Assembly (NCBI GenBank): GCA_028284285.1
Contig: JANQSA010000011.1
Location: 1-57,621, forward strand
Length of the DNA: 57,621 bases
Direction of reading: 5' to 3'
DNA from: Croceivirga sp.
Lineage (GTDB): Bacteria; Bacteroidota; Bacteroidia; Flavobacteriales; Flavobacteriaceae
The notes beneath the pieces are model-generated. The model was not told the origin of the DNA, did not search any database, and saw only the letters and a program-made list of their open reading frames with translations. Positions 10,404 through 20,300 of the stretch are shown here, in pieces. The translations under genes and the position numbers were made by a program. How positions within the stretch are numbered: the stretch's first letter is position 1; the number at the start of each line of letters is the position of its first letter.

Positions 10404-10407
10404 AACA
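10374..10407 (+). repeat. 34-bp perfect direct repeat, copy 2 (end of P5)
   Basis: Identical to 7954-7987. The two copies lie 2,420 bp apart, exactly one gene unit, so they would serve as crossover points for deletion or duplication of one whole permease gene. Confidence 0.9.
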
Positions 10408-10426
10408 ACAACCTGTATTGAGCACA

Positions 10427-10463
10427 CCTGCCTGTCGGTTTACATGCCTCTGGCGCAGGCAGG
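10427..10463. repeat. GC-rich palindrome between P5 and P6
   Basis: CCTGCCTG (10427-10434) and CAGGCAGG (10456-10463) form perfect 8-bp arms around a 21-nt loop. It lies in one of the few long gaps of the array. The CCTGCC/GGCAGG core recurs at 39720-39738 and 48481-48502, which suggests a dispersed REP-like family. No T-run follows, so a classic terminator is unlikely. Confidence 0.75.
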
Positions 10464-10489
10464 ATCAAAACATCAAAACACAAGCAATC

Positions 10490-12871
10490 ATGTTAAAAAA
10501 CCATTTAAAAATTGCCTGGCGCAACCTGTTAAAGCGAAAAGTATTTACCGCCATCAACATTTTAGGTCTTGCTATAGGTTTTGGCAGTGCCATATTGATC
10601 TATCTTTTTTTAAGCTACCATCTTTCTTTTGATGATTTTCATGCCCACCGGGATCGCATTTACAGGATGGCCACTGAAGAACATATGGATAATATTGGAT
10701 ATTCTGCAAGTGTTCCTCCGGCTTTTGCCAAAGTATTCCGTGAAGACTATGCCTATGCCGATAAAGTGGCCAAAATAGCGGACAGGGAAGGTTTGGTTAT
10801 CGATGTTGAACGAAATGGAAATATCAACAAATACAAAAAGAATATACTGTTTGCGGAAGAGGATTTTTTCAAAATCTTCAATTTTCCACTACTGGATGGT
10901 AGCAATGCCATTTCCCTTTCCGCACCCAACACAGCAATAATCACGGCAAGTGAAGCGCTTGAGCTTTATGGAAGTACCGACATCGTAGGCAAAACTTTTG
11001 TGCTGGAAAATCAGGAAACCATAGAAATCACCGGGGTGTTGAAAGACATTCCCAATGCTTCCTTCCTTGAGGGTGATATCTTTATTGCTTTTGATAATCT
11101 CGAGCCCTATTCTCAGTTTGCCCATGGCGAAAGTTGGGGGGGTATCACCACCAACTTGCAATGTTATGTGCTGTTAAAGCCCGATCAAGATATTGCCCAT
11201 ATTGAGACTACCCTACTAGAGCTTCCCAAAAAGCACAGGCCAACTAGTAAAAATACACATGTATACAAACTGCAGCCTTTAACTGACATTCACCTTAATT
11301 CACAGTATGGGGGCCTGGATCCGGTCTTCTTGATCATCTTTGGTATTATTGGCCTGTTTTTAATCGTTATTGCCTGTATTAATTTCATCAACATCTCCAC
11401 GGCACAAGCTTTTTATCGTTCCAAGGAAATCGGTATTCGCAAGGTGCTGGGGAGTTTTAAGAAGCAGCTTTTCTGGCAATTTTTAAGCGAAACCTTTCTC
11501 ATCAGTGTATGTGCCATTGTATTAGGCATGGTCATGGCCATTCTCTTTCTGCCGGCTTTCAATGCACTCTTTGAAATACAATTGACCCTGGAAAACCTTA
11601 TAAGTTTCCGGTTTTTTGGCTTTTTATTGCTGCTGTTGGTATTGGTTTCCTTCCTGTCAGGAAGCTATCCAGGCCTATTGCTATCGCGAATAGTGCCCAT
11701 TTTGGCGCTAAAAGGAAAACTCAATCATAATGATACCGGAGGCACCAGTACACGAAAGGTTTTGGTGGTAACGCAGTTTGTCATTTCCATCTCCCTGATT
11801 GTGGCCACCCTGGTGATTTCAAAACAGATCGAATACGCCACCAAGACCGATTTAGGTTTTGACAAGGAGTCCATTGTCATGCTCGAGGTCCCCGAAACCA
11901 TGGACTCAGAGCAGTATTATGGCCTGAAAGAACGATTGAAAAACGTGGTAGGTGTACAAAAGGTGTCGGGTTGTTTAACCAGCCCCGGAGGGTCGAACAG
12001 CTTTTGGGATACCACGGTGAAATATAATAACCGGCCCGAACGGGAAGATTTCAGTATTTCGATAAAGGCGGGGGATGAAGATTATTTAAATGCGTTCAAC
12101 ATTCCCCTTGTGGCAGGGCGTAATTTCTTTAAAAACGATTCCATCCGGGAAATGCTGGTCAACGAAAAGTTTTTAGAAAAAGTAGGGGTTTCTACCGAAG
12201 AAGTATTGGGTAGAACACTTGCCGTGAACGGAGAGCGAATTGAAGCCACTATTGTGGGGGTTGTTAAAGATTTTCATGACAGTAGTTTTACGTATGAAAT
12301 AATGCCCGTTTTCATTGCACCCAATGTACCATGGTATAATGAGTTGGGCATTAAGATAAACCACCTGAACACCAAGGTTACCTTAGCGCAACTGGAAAAA
12401 GAATGGTCACAAACCTTTTCTAATCACATCTTTGATTACCGGTTTTTAGATGAGCGGGTGGCCCAACAGTACGAGACCGAACAACGGTATTTGTCCTTAT
12501 CCAAAGTGTTTTCCGGCCTGGCCATTTTTATAGGTTGTATGGGGTTATACGGACTCGTTTTGTTCTTTGTGAGCCACCGTACCAAGGAAATAGGCATCCG
12601 CAAGGTGCTGGGAAGCAGAATGGCTGATATCCTCGCCCTGTTCTCGGTTGATTTTTTTAAACTTATTTTGGTGGCAGGGGGTATTGCCACACCCCTTACC
12701 TGGTATGTTATGGACCAATGGCTACAAAGCTACACCTACAAAACCGAGATACATTGGTGGCATTTTGCTGTTGCCATTGCCGCAATTATGTTGATCACCC
12801 TCTTAACTATTGGATATCAAACCATAAAGGCGGCTTTGGCTAATCCTGTACAAAGTTTAAGAACGGAATAG
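10490..12871 (+). CDS. P6: MacB/FtsX-type ABC permease (793 aa)
   Basis: The start at 10490 follows GCAATC and gives MLKNHLKIAWRNLLKRKVFT; an upstream in-frame start at 10418 would place the palindrome inside the protein and is rejected. Coupling loop 1 is KEIGIRKVLGS (about 311), loop 2 KEIGIRKVLGS (699), so here both loops are nearly identical, a clear trace of the internal duplication. Tail NPVQSLRTE. The helix before loop 2 reads CMGLYGLVLFFV rather than CLGLFGLAAF. The 86-nt upstream gap could hold a promoter, but no consensus was found. Confidence 0.94.
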   Translation: MLKNHLKIAWRNLLKRKVFTAINILGLAIGFGSAILIYLFLSYHLSFDDFHAHRDRIYRMATEEHMDNIGYSASVPPAFAKVFREDYAYADKVAKIADREGLVIDVERNGNINKYKKNILFAEEDFFKIFNFPLLDGSNAISLSAPNTAIITASEALELYGSTDIVGKTFVLENQETIEITGVLKDIPNASFLEGDIFIAFDNLEPYSQFAHGESWGGITTNLQCYVLLKPDQDIAHIETTLLELPKKHRPTSKNTHVYKLQPLTDIHLNSQYGGLDPVFLIIFGIIGLFLIVIACINFINISTAQAFYRSKEIGIRKVLGSFKKQLFWQFLSETFLISVCAIVLGMVMAILFLPAFNALFEIQLTLENLISFRFFGFLLLLLVLVSFLSGSYPGLLLSRIVPILALKGKLNHNDTGGTSTRKVLVVTQFVISISLIVATLVISKQIEYATKTDLGFDKESIVMLEVPETMDSEQYYGLKERLKNVVGVQKVSGCLTSPGGSNSFWDTTVKYNNRPEREDFSISIKAGDEDYLNAFNIPLVAGRNFFKNDSIREMLVNEKFLEKVGVSTEEVLGRTLAVNGERIEATIVGVVKDFHDSSFTYEIMPVFIAPNVPWYNELGIKINHLNTKVTLAQLEKEWSQTFSNHIFDYRFLDERVAQQYETEQRYLSLSKVFSGLAIFIGCMGLYGLVLFFVSHRTKEIGIRKVLGSRMADILALFSVDFFKLILVAGGIATPLTWYVMDQWLQSYTYKTEIHWWHFAVAIAAIMLITLLTIGYQTIKAALANPVQSLRTE

Positions 12872-12903
12872 GTAGGTAATGTAGCAATCAAAAACAAACC
12901 ATT

Positions 12904-15318
12904 ATGTTGAAGAACTATTTAAAAATTACTTTACGAACCCTTTGGAAAAATCGTCTGTTCACGCTACTGGGCATTGTCGGATTAACCGTAGCCTTCGGGA
13001 TCGCTACCCTATTGACTATGGACTCGCTTCACGAACTTTCTTTTGATAGATTCCATACCAATGGCGATACCATTTATAAAGTCTACATAACATGGCAGAC
13101 CCCAAAGGGCACTGAAGTAGGAACCAGTCAGCCGGCGCCATTTGCCGAAGCGCTAAAATCAGAAGTTCCCGGGATAGACAAAATTACGCGTCACCTTGAA
13201 GAAGAGGCCTTGACCTTTTATGAAGAAAAAGAAGTCAACTTCGATGCCCTTTATGTGGATGATGATTTCTTTTCCATGTTTAGTTTTCCCATAACACAAG
13301 GCAACAAAAAAAACCCATTGGAAGACCTTTCTTCTGCGGTAATTACAGAAACAACGGCACATAAATTATTTGGTGAAGAAAATCCAATTGGCAAGACCAT
13401 AAACGTTCAAATCAATGGAAAAAAAGAACCCTTTATCATAAGTGCTGTCTCCATTGATCAACCCAAGGAAAGTTCTATAACCTATGAAATAGCGCTGCGA
13501 TTTGAAAAGAATCCTGAATATGCGGAAACCAAAGATCGCTGGAACGCGCAATATCATGAGGTATTTGTGCAGCTGGCACAAGAAGTTGCACCAACTACCT
13601 TCGAAAAAAACAGTCAGGCCTTTACCAATTCTCGTTATGAAGGAGCAATTACAAATCTAAAACGGGATGGTGCCTTGCCCAACGCAGACGGCAACTTTCT
13701 TCAACTGGGGTTACTACCCCTTGCCGATATAACCTTTACAAGTTATCAAAAGGGATTTACCGAAACGAGTCGTGGTTCAGTGTACCTTGTCCTGGCCATT
13801 GCTTTTCTTATTTTGTTCATAGCCTGTGTCAACTTTGTCAACATGAGTATTGCAAAGAGTTCGCAGCGACTTCGGGAAATTGGTATGCGCAAGACCCTTG
13901 GGGCTGAAAAAAGACAACTCTTCTTACAGTTTTGGGTCGAAAGTCTCATTATTTTCATCGTTTCAATAGTTCTGGGCATTCTGCTCAGTCTATTACTGGA
14001 AGACAGCTTTCAGTCCGTATTTAACTCCGAGGCCTCTGTTACCGTTTTACTCTCTTCCAAAGTACTGCTTGGTGCCACCTTACTGGTAATGGTCATCACC
14101 CTTATCGCCGGGGGATACCCGGCTTTGCTACTGAGCCGCCTGGGCACCATTCAATCCCTAAAGGGAAAATTGGAAAGCACGGGTAAAAACCGGCTGAGAG
14201 ACGCATTGATCGTTGTTCAGTTCGCGATTGCCATAGTATTGATCAGTGGCACTTTTGTGCTAAAAGGACAAATCAATTATATGCGAAATAAAGACCTGGG
14301 GTATAATAAAGAACAGGTACTCTCTTTTCCCTTAAATGGAAAGAGGAACAGTTATAACACTGTCAGATTATTGCGAAACGAGTTGGCAGTGCACCCCGGT
14401 ATTTTGGGCATAACAGCTGCGGATAACAATCTGGGGAGAGGAAAGGATGGTAGCCAGCATTCCAGTGTCTGGGGATTTGATTACAAAGGAAAAGGTGTTC
14501 GTACAAATAGCCTTATCGTTGACTATGATTACATCAAAACCCTTGGTTTGGAGCTTTTGGCCGGTAGACCTTTTGATATTTCCAGGGAAAGTGATAAACA
14601 ATCGGTTATCATAAATGAAAGTATGGCCAAAGCGCTTGGAGAGGACAACGTGCTGGGTGTTCAACTTCCTGTAAGTGATAGTTTAGGATATCCGGTAATA
14701 GGAGTGGTCAGGGACTATAACTTCCAAGACATTTCAAAAGCCATTGAACCGCTCACCTTTTTCTTGGATCGGGAAGAAGGACTAACGTATGCCTATGTAA
14801 AAGTGGCCAAGGCAAACATGGCGAATTCTGTTGACGCTATAGAGAAGGCCTATAAAAAAATAGAACCCAATGCAGAATTCTTAGGTTCCTTTTTAGATGA
14901 AAACGTGGACCGGACTTTTAAAAGGGAAAAAACCCTGGCTACCCTTGTCACCAGCGGATCAGTTATTGCCATCCTTTTAAGTTGTATTGGCCTGTTTGCC
15001 ATGTCCATGTTAATAATAGCGCAGCGTACCAAGGAAATTGGTATTCGTAAGGTCATTGGTGCCAGTATTGCCTCAATTACCTATCTATTGACCAAAGACT
15101 TCCTAAAGCTTGTTGTTATAGCGTTTCTTCTCGGCACACCTATAGCGTGGTGGTTTTCCAACGAATGGCTGCAGAATTATGCAAATCGAGTTGATCTGAG
15201 CTGGCATTTTTTCGGTATTTCAGGAGTACTAGCCCTCATTATTGCTGTGCTAACGATTAGTACCAAAACAATAAAATCAGCCCTGGCCAACCCGGTGAAA
15301 AGTCTCAGGACAGAATAA
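12904..15318 (+). CDS. P7: MacB/FtsX-type ABC permease (804 aa)
   Basis: It begins 32 nt after P6, behind AATCAAAAACAAACC, a junction sequence close to those before P3 and P4. Coupling loop 1 starts with Arg instead of Lys (REIGMRKTLGA, about 324); loop 2 is KEIGIRKVIGA (710). Tail NPVKSLRTE. The N-terminal unit reads MLKNYLKITLRTLWKNRLF, with Thr/Leu replacing the usual AWRN. The helix before loop 2 (CIGLFAMSMLII) departs from the GLFGLAAF pattern. The first periplasmic domain is rich in charged residues. Function is as for the family; substrate unknown. Confidence 0.94.
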   Translation: MLKNYLKITLRTLWKNRLFTLLGIVGLTVAFGIATLLTMDSLHELSFDRFHTNGDTIYKVYITWQTPKGTEVGTSQPAPFAEALKSEVPGIDKITRHLEEEALTFYEEKEVNFDALYVDDDFFSMFSFPITQGNKKNPLEDLSSAVITETTAHKLFGEENPIGKTINVQINGKKEPFIISAVSIDQPKESSITYEIALRFEKNPEYAETKDRWNAQYHEVFVQLAQEVAPTTFEKNSQAFTNSRYEGAITNLKRDGALPNADGNFLQLGLLPLADITFTSYQKGFTETSRGSVYLVLAIAFLILFIACVNFVNMSIAKSSQRLREIGMRKTLGAEKRQLFLQFWVESLIIFIVSIVLGILLSLLLEDSFQSVFNSEASVTVLLSSKVLLGATLLVMVITLIAGGYPALLLSRLGTIQSLKGKLESTGKNRLRDALIVVQFAIAIVLISGTFVLKGQINYMRNKDLGYNKEQVLSFPLNGKRNSYNTVRLLRNELAVHPGILGITAADNNLGRGKDGSQHSSVWGFDYKGKGVRTNSLIVDYDYIKTLGLELLAGRPFDISRESDKQSVIINESMAKALGEDNVLGVQLPVSDSLGYPVIGVVRDYNFQDISKAIEPLTFFLDREEGLTYAYVKVAKANMANSVDAIEKAYKKIEPNAEFLGSFLDENVDRTFKREKTLATLVTSGSVIAILLSCIGLFAMSMLIIAQRTKEIGIRKVIGASIASITYLLTKDFLKLVVIAFLLGTPIAWWFSNEWLQNYANRVDLSWHFFGISGVLALIIAVLTISTKTIKSALANPVKSLRTE

Positions 15319-15338
15319 TCTTATGAAAATAGAAAATC

Positions 15339-17699
15339 ATGTTTAAAAACTATTTGAAAATTGCATGGCGAAATCTGCTGAGAAACAAGGCCTTTTCCCT
15401 GCTTAACATTCTGGGGCTTTCCGTAGGTCTGGCGGTTACCATACTTATCGTACTATGGATCAATTTTGAAATGGGCTATGACCAATTTCATGTGAATAAG
15501 GACAGACTCTATCAGGTATATAACAAATATCCTGTTGACGGTGAAATCTGGACCTGGAACTCTACCCCCAAGGTGATGGCAAAAGTCATTAAAAAAGACT
15601 ATCCCGAAGTAGAAAGGGTATCCCGCTTTCTTTATGATATCCCCTTTTTAATGACCTACGGGGAAAAGCGGATCAAAACCACGGGTACTACAGTAGATCC
15701 TGATTTTTTACATATGTTCAGTTTTCCCTTGATCCAGGGGAATATCGATCAGGTGTTGGACGGCGTGAACTCTTTGGTTATTACAGAGGCCCTGGCTAAA
15801 AAACTTTTCGGGAATCAGGATCCTATGGGACAAGTAGTGAAAGTGGATAATAGTGACCCGTTCACAGTTACAGGGGTACTAAAGGATCTTCCTGAAAATT
15901 CCGAGTTCACGTTTGAATATTTGATCCCATGGAAGTATGCTATTCAAAAGGGCTGGGATGACGAAAACTGGGGCAATAACTCCGTAGCGACATTTGTCAT
16001 GCTGAAAAAAAATACGGAGTACGATACCTTTTCTTCCAAAATAAAAACGTTGCGGGAAAACTATGATAAAGAGTCCCCGAACATGGTGACCTACCTTTAC
16101 CCTTTTTCCCGAAGTCATCTTTATGGTGAATTTGAAAACGGGGTTGAAAAAGGCGGACGAATTGATATAATCCGAATGTTCGGATGGATCGCTTGCATTG
16201 TGCTGATCATCGCTTGCATCAATTTCATGAACCTGAGTACTGCGCGAAGTGAAAAAAGAGCCAAGGAAGTAGGTATCCGTAAGGTAGTAGGGGCCAATAA
16301 AAGTGGTCTTGTCAGCCAATTCATGGGAGAATCCCTTCTCTTCTCCCTTATTAGCGCTGCAATAGCTTTGATTTTAGTGGTATTAGTGCTTCCGGCATTC
16401 AAAGGGCTGGTGGACCGACCGCTGTCTTTATCACTGGACCAGCCGGTATTTTGGATTTCAGGATTGATCCTTATCCTTTTTACCGGTTTATTGGCAGGAA
16501 GTTATCCGGCTTTGTATCTATCAGCCTTTAGGCCATCCGCAGTGCTTAAAGGCACTTTCAAAAAGGTAAACACTTTGGTCACCCCACGAAAAGTGTTGGT
16601 GATCCTCCAGTTTACCGTGGCCATCATATTGATCACCGCTACTTTGATCGTTAAACAGCAATTGAACAAAGCCCAGAATCGCGAGCTGGGATACGCCAAA
16701 AACAATTTGATATATACTGAAATGGAAGGCGATATGAACAAAAACTATCCCCTAATCAAAGAGGCACTATTGTCCTCCAATGCCGTTAACTCAGTGACCC
16801 GAACGATGTCACCCATCACGGAAAATTGGAGTAACTCGTGGGGCATAGAATGGAAAGGCAAAGATCCGGACGACAAAACCCTGGTACTTCGTTTCTCTGC
16901 TGATGACGCTGTTGTAAAAACATTGGAACTGCAATTAGCCCTTGGAAGAGATTTCGATCTCAAAAAGTACCCCACAGATTCCACAGCTACTATTTTAAAC
17001 GAAGCGGCCGTGATACACATGGGCTTTGATGATCCCATAGGACAGATTGTTAAGGATGACGATGTGGACTGGCATGTTATTGGGGTGGTCAAGAATTTTG
17101 TAGTCCGATCCCCCTTTCAAAAAATAGAACCCTTAATGATCCAGGGGGCTAAGTCCTGGAGTGAGGTCATCCATATAAAACTAAACCAGCTCCGGGGAAC
17201 AGCTGAAAATTTGGCCGCAGTAGAGGGTATTTTTAAAAAATTCAACCCGGAATACCCTTTTAACTATGAATTTATAGACCAACAGTACGCTAAAAAATTT
17301 AAGTATCATCAAAGAACAGAGACCCTGGCCAGTGTATTTTGTCTGTTGACGATCATCATATCTTGCCTGGGCCTTTTTGGCTTAGCCAGTTATATGGCAG
17401 AGAATCGTATCAAAGAGATCGGGGTGCGTAAGGTCTTAGGTGCTTCCATTTCCAACATTACCGTATTGCTTTCCAAGTCCTTTTTAAAGCTGGTACTTAT
17501 TGCTTTTGCCATAGCTGTACCCATTTCCTGGTATTCGATGAACAGGTGGTTAGAGGATTTTGAATTTAGAATTACTATTTCCACATGGACCTTAGTGGCA
17601 GCCGGTGTATTGGCGGTTGCCATATCATTGCTAACCGTTGGCTATCAAGCCATAAAAGCGGCTATCGCCAACCCGGTGAAAAGTCTTAGAACAGAATAA
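15339..17699 (+). CDS. P8: MacB/FtsX-type ABC permease (786 aa)
   Basis: A 20-nt gap ending AAATCATG precedes it. Loop 1 is KEVGIRKVVGA (about 309), loop 2 KEIGVRKVLGA (692), tail NPVKSLRTE. The segment before helix 2, GEFENGVEKGGRIDIIRMFG, places it in the FENG-GGRI subgroup with P4, P9, P14 and P15. The end of the second periplasmic domain reads GVVKNFVVRSPFQKIEPLM, and the RSPF element is shared with P9. N-terminus MFKNYLKIAWRNLLRNKAFS matches the array consensus closely. Confidence 0.95.
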   Translation: MFKNYLKIAWRNLLRNKAFSLLNILGLSVGLAVTILIVLWINFEMGYDQFHVNKDRLYQVYNKYPVDGEIWTWNSTPKVMAKVIKKDYPEVERVSRFLYDIPFLMTYGEKRIKTTGTTVDPDFLHMFSFPLIQGNIDQVLDGVNSLVITEALAKKLFGNQDPMGQVVKVDNSDPFTVTGVLKDLPENSEFTFEYLIPWKYAIQKGWDDENWGNNSVATFVMLKKNTEYDTFSSKIKTLRENYDKESPNMVTYLYPFSRSHLYGEFENGVEKGGRIDIIRMFGWIACIVLIIACINFMNLSTARSEKRAKEVGIRKVVGANKSGLVSQFMGESLLFSLISAAIALILVVLVLPAFKGLVDRPLSLSLDQPVFWISGLILILFTGLLAGSYPALYLSAFRPSAVLKGTFKKVNTLVTPRKVLVILQFTVAIILITATLIVKQQLNKAQNRELGYAKNNLIYTEMEGDMNKNYPLIKEALLSSNAVNSVTRTMSPITENWSNSWGIEWKGKDPDDKTLVLRFSADDAVVKTLELQLALGRDFDLKKYPTDSTATILNEAAVIHMGFDDPIGQIVKDDDVDWHVIGVVKNFVVRSPFQKIEPLMIQGAKSWSEVIHIKLNQLRGTAENLAAVEGIFKKFNPEYPFNYEFIDQQYAKKFKYHQRTETLASVFCLLTIIISCLGLFGLASYMAENRIKEIGVRKVLGASISNITVLLSKSFLKLVLIAFAIAVPISWYSMNRWLEDFEFRITISTWTLVAAGVLAVAISLLTVGYQAIKAAIANPVKSLRTE

Positions 17700-17721
17700 T
17701 TATCCATCAAAAATCGAGATC

Positions 17722-20118
17722 ATGATAAAGAACTATTTAAAAATCGCCTGGCGTAATCTTACGAAGAATACGCTGTATTCCGTAGTAAATGTCGGAGGAT
17801 TGGCCGTAGGAATGGCCGTAGCAGTACTGATTGGACTTTGGATACACGATGAGGTAGTACATGATCAGTATTTTGAGAATCGGGACCAAATTGCCCAGGT
17901 TTTTCAAAATAGGACAAGAAATGGGAATATAGAAACCGGGAATGCGGTTCCCCGGCCTTTGGAGTTTGTGCTCAGGGAACAATATGGGGACCATTTCAAA
18001 CATATTGTAATGGCGTCATGGGAGTGGAAGCAAAGCCTGGCCTATGAGGACAAAATTATTTCCCGCGTAGGGAATTCCATGCAGGCCGGTATCACAGAGA
18101 TGTTGGATCTCAAAATAGTGCAGGGCCAAAAAAATGGCCTTGAAGACGTGAATGCCATTATGTTGGATCAATCCACCGCTAAGGCATTGTTTGGATCAGA
18201 AGACCCTATTGGAAAAGTGGTCAAGGTTAATAACGACTTTGATGCTACGGTAAAAGGGGTTTATGCAGACATTCCTTTTAACAACTCCTTTCACGGGCTT
18301 GGGTTTTTGGTGCCATGGGAAAGATACATCACCTTGCGTGATTGGGTTTCGGAAGCGAGGGACGACTGGAATAATAACTCGTTTCAAATGTTGGTGCAAC
18401 TTGCCAATAACATGACTATGGATGAAGTTACCGCCAGCGTCAAGAACGCCAAGAAAGACCAACTTCCCGAAGCACAAAACAATCCGGAAATCTTTCTTTT
18501 CCCAATGAAGGATTGGTACCTACGAGACAATTTTGAGGAAGGGCGCCAAGTAGGGGGCCGAATAACCTATGTTAGATTGTTCGGTTGTATCGGTATTCTG
18601 GTATTGATCCTGGCCTGTATTAATTTCATGAACCTTAGCACGGCGCGTTCAGAAAAAAGAGGTAAAGAAGTGGGGTTACGAAAGACTATCGGCTCCAATA
18701 GAGGTCAATTGATCAATCAATTCCTTGGAGAAGCCTTTTTAGTAACCCTGTTTGCCTTCCTGCTAGCTGTAGTCCTCGTACTATTCTTTCTGGGAGACTT
18801 TAACGAACTGGCCCGAAAGGAGGTGCAATTTCCATGGAAAAGCCCCGTATTTTGGTTGGTCTCTATGGTATTTGTTTCCATTACAGCGGTACTGGCCGGA
18901 AGCTACCCGGCGCTATACCTTTCTTCATTCAAACCTGTAGAAGCCTTAAAAGGGACACTTAAGCTCGGGCGGCTCTCCATGCTTCCCAGAAAAGTGTTGG
19001 TCGTAGTGCAGTTTACCGCCTCGGTAGCCTTCATAATTGGCACTCTTGTGGTATTGCAACAAATCCGTTTTGCAAAGGACAGACCCATTGGTTATGACAA
19101 GGAAGGGCTTATCCAGCTTCCTGCGATGGGTCCTGATTTTGCAGAGAAACGAGATATCATGCGACATGAATTAATTGCTTCAGGGGCTGTGACCGAAATG
19201 TCCACCTCCAGTGCGCCAACAACAGAAATATGGTCCAACACAGGTGGTTTTACCTGGGATGGAAAACCGGAAGATTTTCAAGTGGATTTGGCCTTTACTC
19301 TTGTATCTCCGGAATACGCGAGATCTTTGGATTTGGAAATTATTATGGGACGGGATTTTTCCAGGGAATTCGCTACGGATTCCAACACTGTGCTTATCAA
19401 CAAAGCAGCAATGAAATATATGGGCTTCACCAATCCCATTGGCAAATACCTTAAGGACCCGGATGTAGAAAACCCGGATCCCCCTTTGAAAATTATTGGG
19501 GTAATTGAAGATGTAGTTGTGCGGTCTCCATTTGAGCCGGTAAAGCAAGGGGTATACGCATTTGATAAATACGGTGTTACCAACTTTTATAACCTTCGTT
19601 TAAATCCACAAAAAAGCACTGAGGAAAGCCTTGCCACCATTGAGAGGATATTCAAAGGGCACTTTCCTCAATTACCCTTTGACTATCAGTTTGTGGACGA
19701 TCAATATGCAGTCAAGTTCCAATCTGAGGAGCGTGTAGCCGACCTGGCAGGTGTTTTTACCGCCCTGGCCATTTTTATTAGTTGTCTGGGGCTTTTTGGG
19801 CTCACAGCCTATGTGGCAGAACGACGAACCAAAGAAATAGGTGTGCGAAAAGTGCTGGGCGCCACAGCAATAAGCCTGTGGAAAATGCTGTCTGCAGACT
19901 TTTTGGCACTCGTCCTTATTGCTTGTTTGGTGGCTGTACCTATTGCCCTATATGTAATGGAAGGTTGGTTACAAAACTACGCCTACAGGATTAACCTGTC
20001 GTGGTCAATTTTTGCAGCAGCTATCTCCGGGGCATTATTGATCACAGCAGTGACCGTTAGCTTCCAGGCACTTAAGGCTGCCAATACAAATCCGGTGAAA
20101 AGTCTAAGAACAGAATAG
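17722..20118 (+). CDS. P9: MacB/FtsX-type ABC permease (798 aa), sister of P4
   Basis: It follows P8 by 22 nt (GAGATCATG). Loop 1 is KEVGLRKTIGS (about 315), loop 2 KEIGVRKVLGA (704), tail NPVKSLRTE. Pre-helix-2 signature DNFEEGRQVGGRITYVRLFG. It is the nearest relative of P4 although four genes lie between them, so the array did not grow only by copying neighbours. The second periplasmic domain carries PDPPLKIIGVIEDVVVRSPF, against PDPPMKIIGVVQDMIAQSPY in P4. It ends TAG rather than TAA, and the longest gap of the array (182 nt) follows. Confidence 0.95.
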   Translation: MIKNYLKIAWRNLTKNTLYSVVNVGGLAVGMAVAVLIGLWIHDEVVHDQYFENRDQIAQVFQNRTRNGNIETGNAVPRPLEFVLREQYGDHFKHIVMASWEWKQSLAYEDKIISRVGNSMQAGITEMLDLKIVQGQKNGLEDVNAIMLDQSTAKALFGSEDPIGKVVKVNNDFDATVKGVYADIPFNNSFHGLGFLVPWERYITLRDWVSEARDDWNNNSFQMLVQLANNMTMDEVTASVKNAKKDQLPEAQNNPEIFLFPMKDWYLRDNFEEGRQVGGRITYVRLFGCIGILVLILACINFMNLSTARSEKRGKEVGLRKTIGSNRGQLINQFLGEAFLVTLFAFLLAVVLVLFFLGDFNELARKEVQFPWKSPVFWLVSMVFVSITAVLAGSYPALYLSSFKPVEALKGTLKLGRLSMLPRKVLVVVQFTASVAFIIGTLVVLQQIRFAKDRPIGYDKEGLIQLPAMGPDFAEKRDIMRHELIASGAVTEMSTSSAPTTEIWSNTGGFTWDGKPEDFQVDLAFTLVSPEYARSLDLEIIMGRDFSREFATDSNTVLINKAAMKYMGFTNPIGKYLKDPDVENPDPPLKIIGVIEDVVVRSPFEPVKQGVYAFDKYGVTNFYNLRLNPQKSTEESLATIERIFKGHFPQLPFDYQFVDDQYAVKFQSEERVADLAGVFTALAIFISCLGLFGLTAYVAERRTKEIGVRKVLGATAISLWKMLSADFLALVLIACLVAVPIALYVMEGWLQNYAYRINLSWSIFAAAISGALLITAVTVSFQALKAANTNPVKSLRTE

Positions 20119-20135
20119 TAATTCCTAAGGATATG

Positions 20136-20180
20136 AAGTGTAAATATATTTTACATGTTTCGTAAAAATGTTTTACACTT
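20136..20180. promoter_or_regulatory. 45-bp imperfect palindrome in the P9-P10 gap
   Basis: AAGTGTAAA (20136-20144) and TTTACACTT (20172-20180) are perfect 9-bp outer arms; the inner part is also partly symmetric (TTTTACATG facing CGTAAAAATG). The gap 20119-20300 is the longest of the array. It may be an operator, a processing hairpin or an AT-rich attenuator; there is no clean T-run. Related AGTGT/ACACT inverted repeats occur at 44628-44641 and 48547-48583. No TTG/TAnnTTTG promoter was found nearby. Confidence 0.6.
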
Positions 20181-20300
20181 AAAGTAGAACAAAAACTATA
20201 ACTATATGTAAAACAATATGTTGTGTTTTGGCATGATAATCGAACTCATTTTTTGGTGTTTGCCCAATGCGTTAAAGCGGATATCAAAACGATAGCTATC

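Noticed and set aside
15879-16319. 146-aa minus-strand ORF opposite P8
   Set aside because: Antisense shadow of a clearly coding gene.
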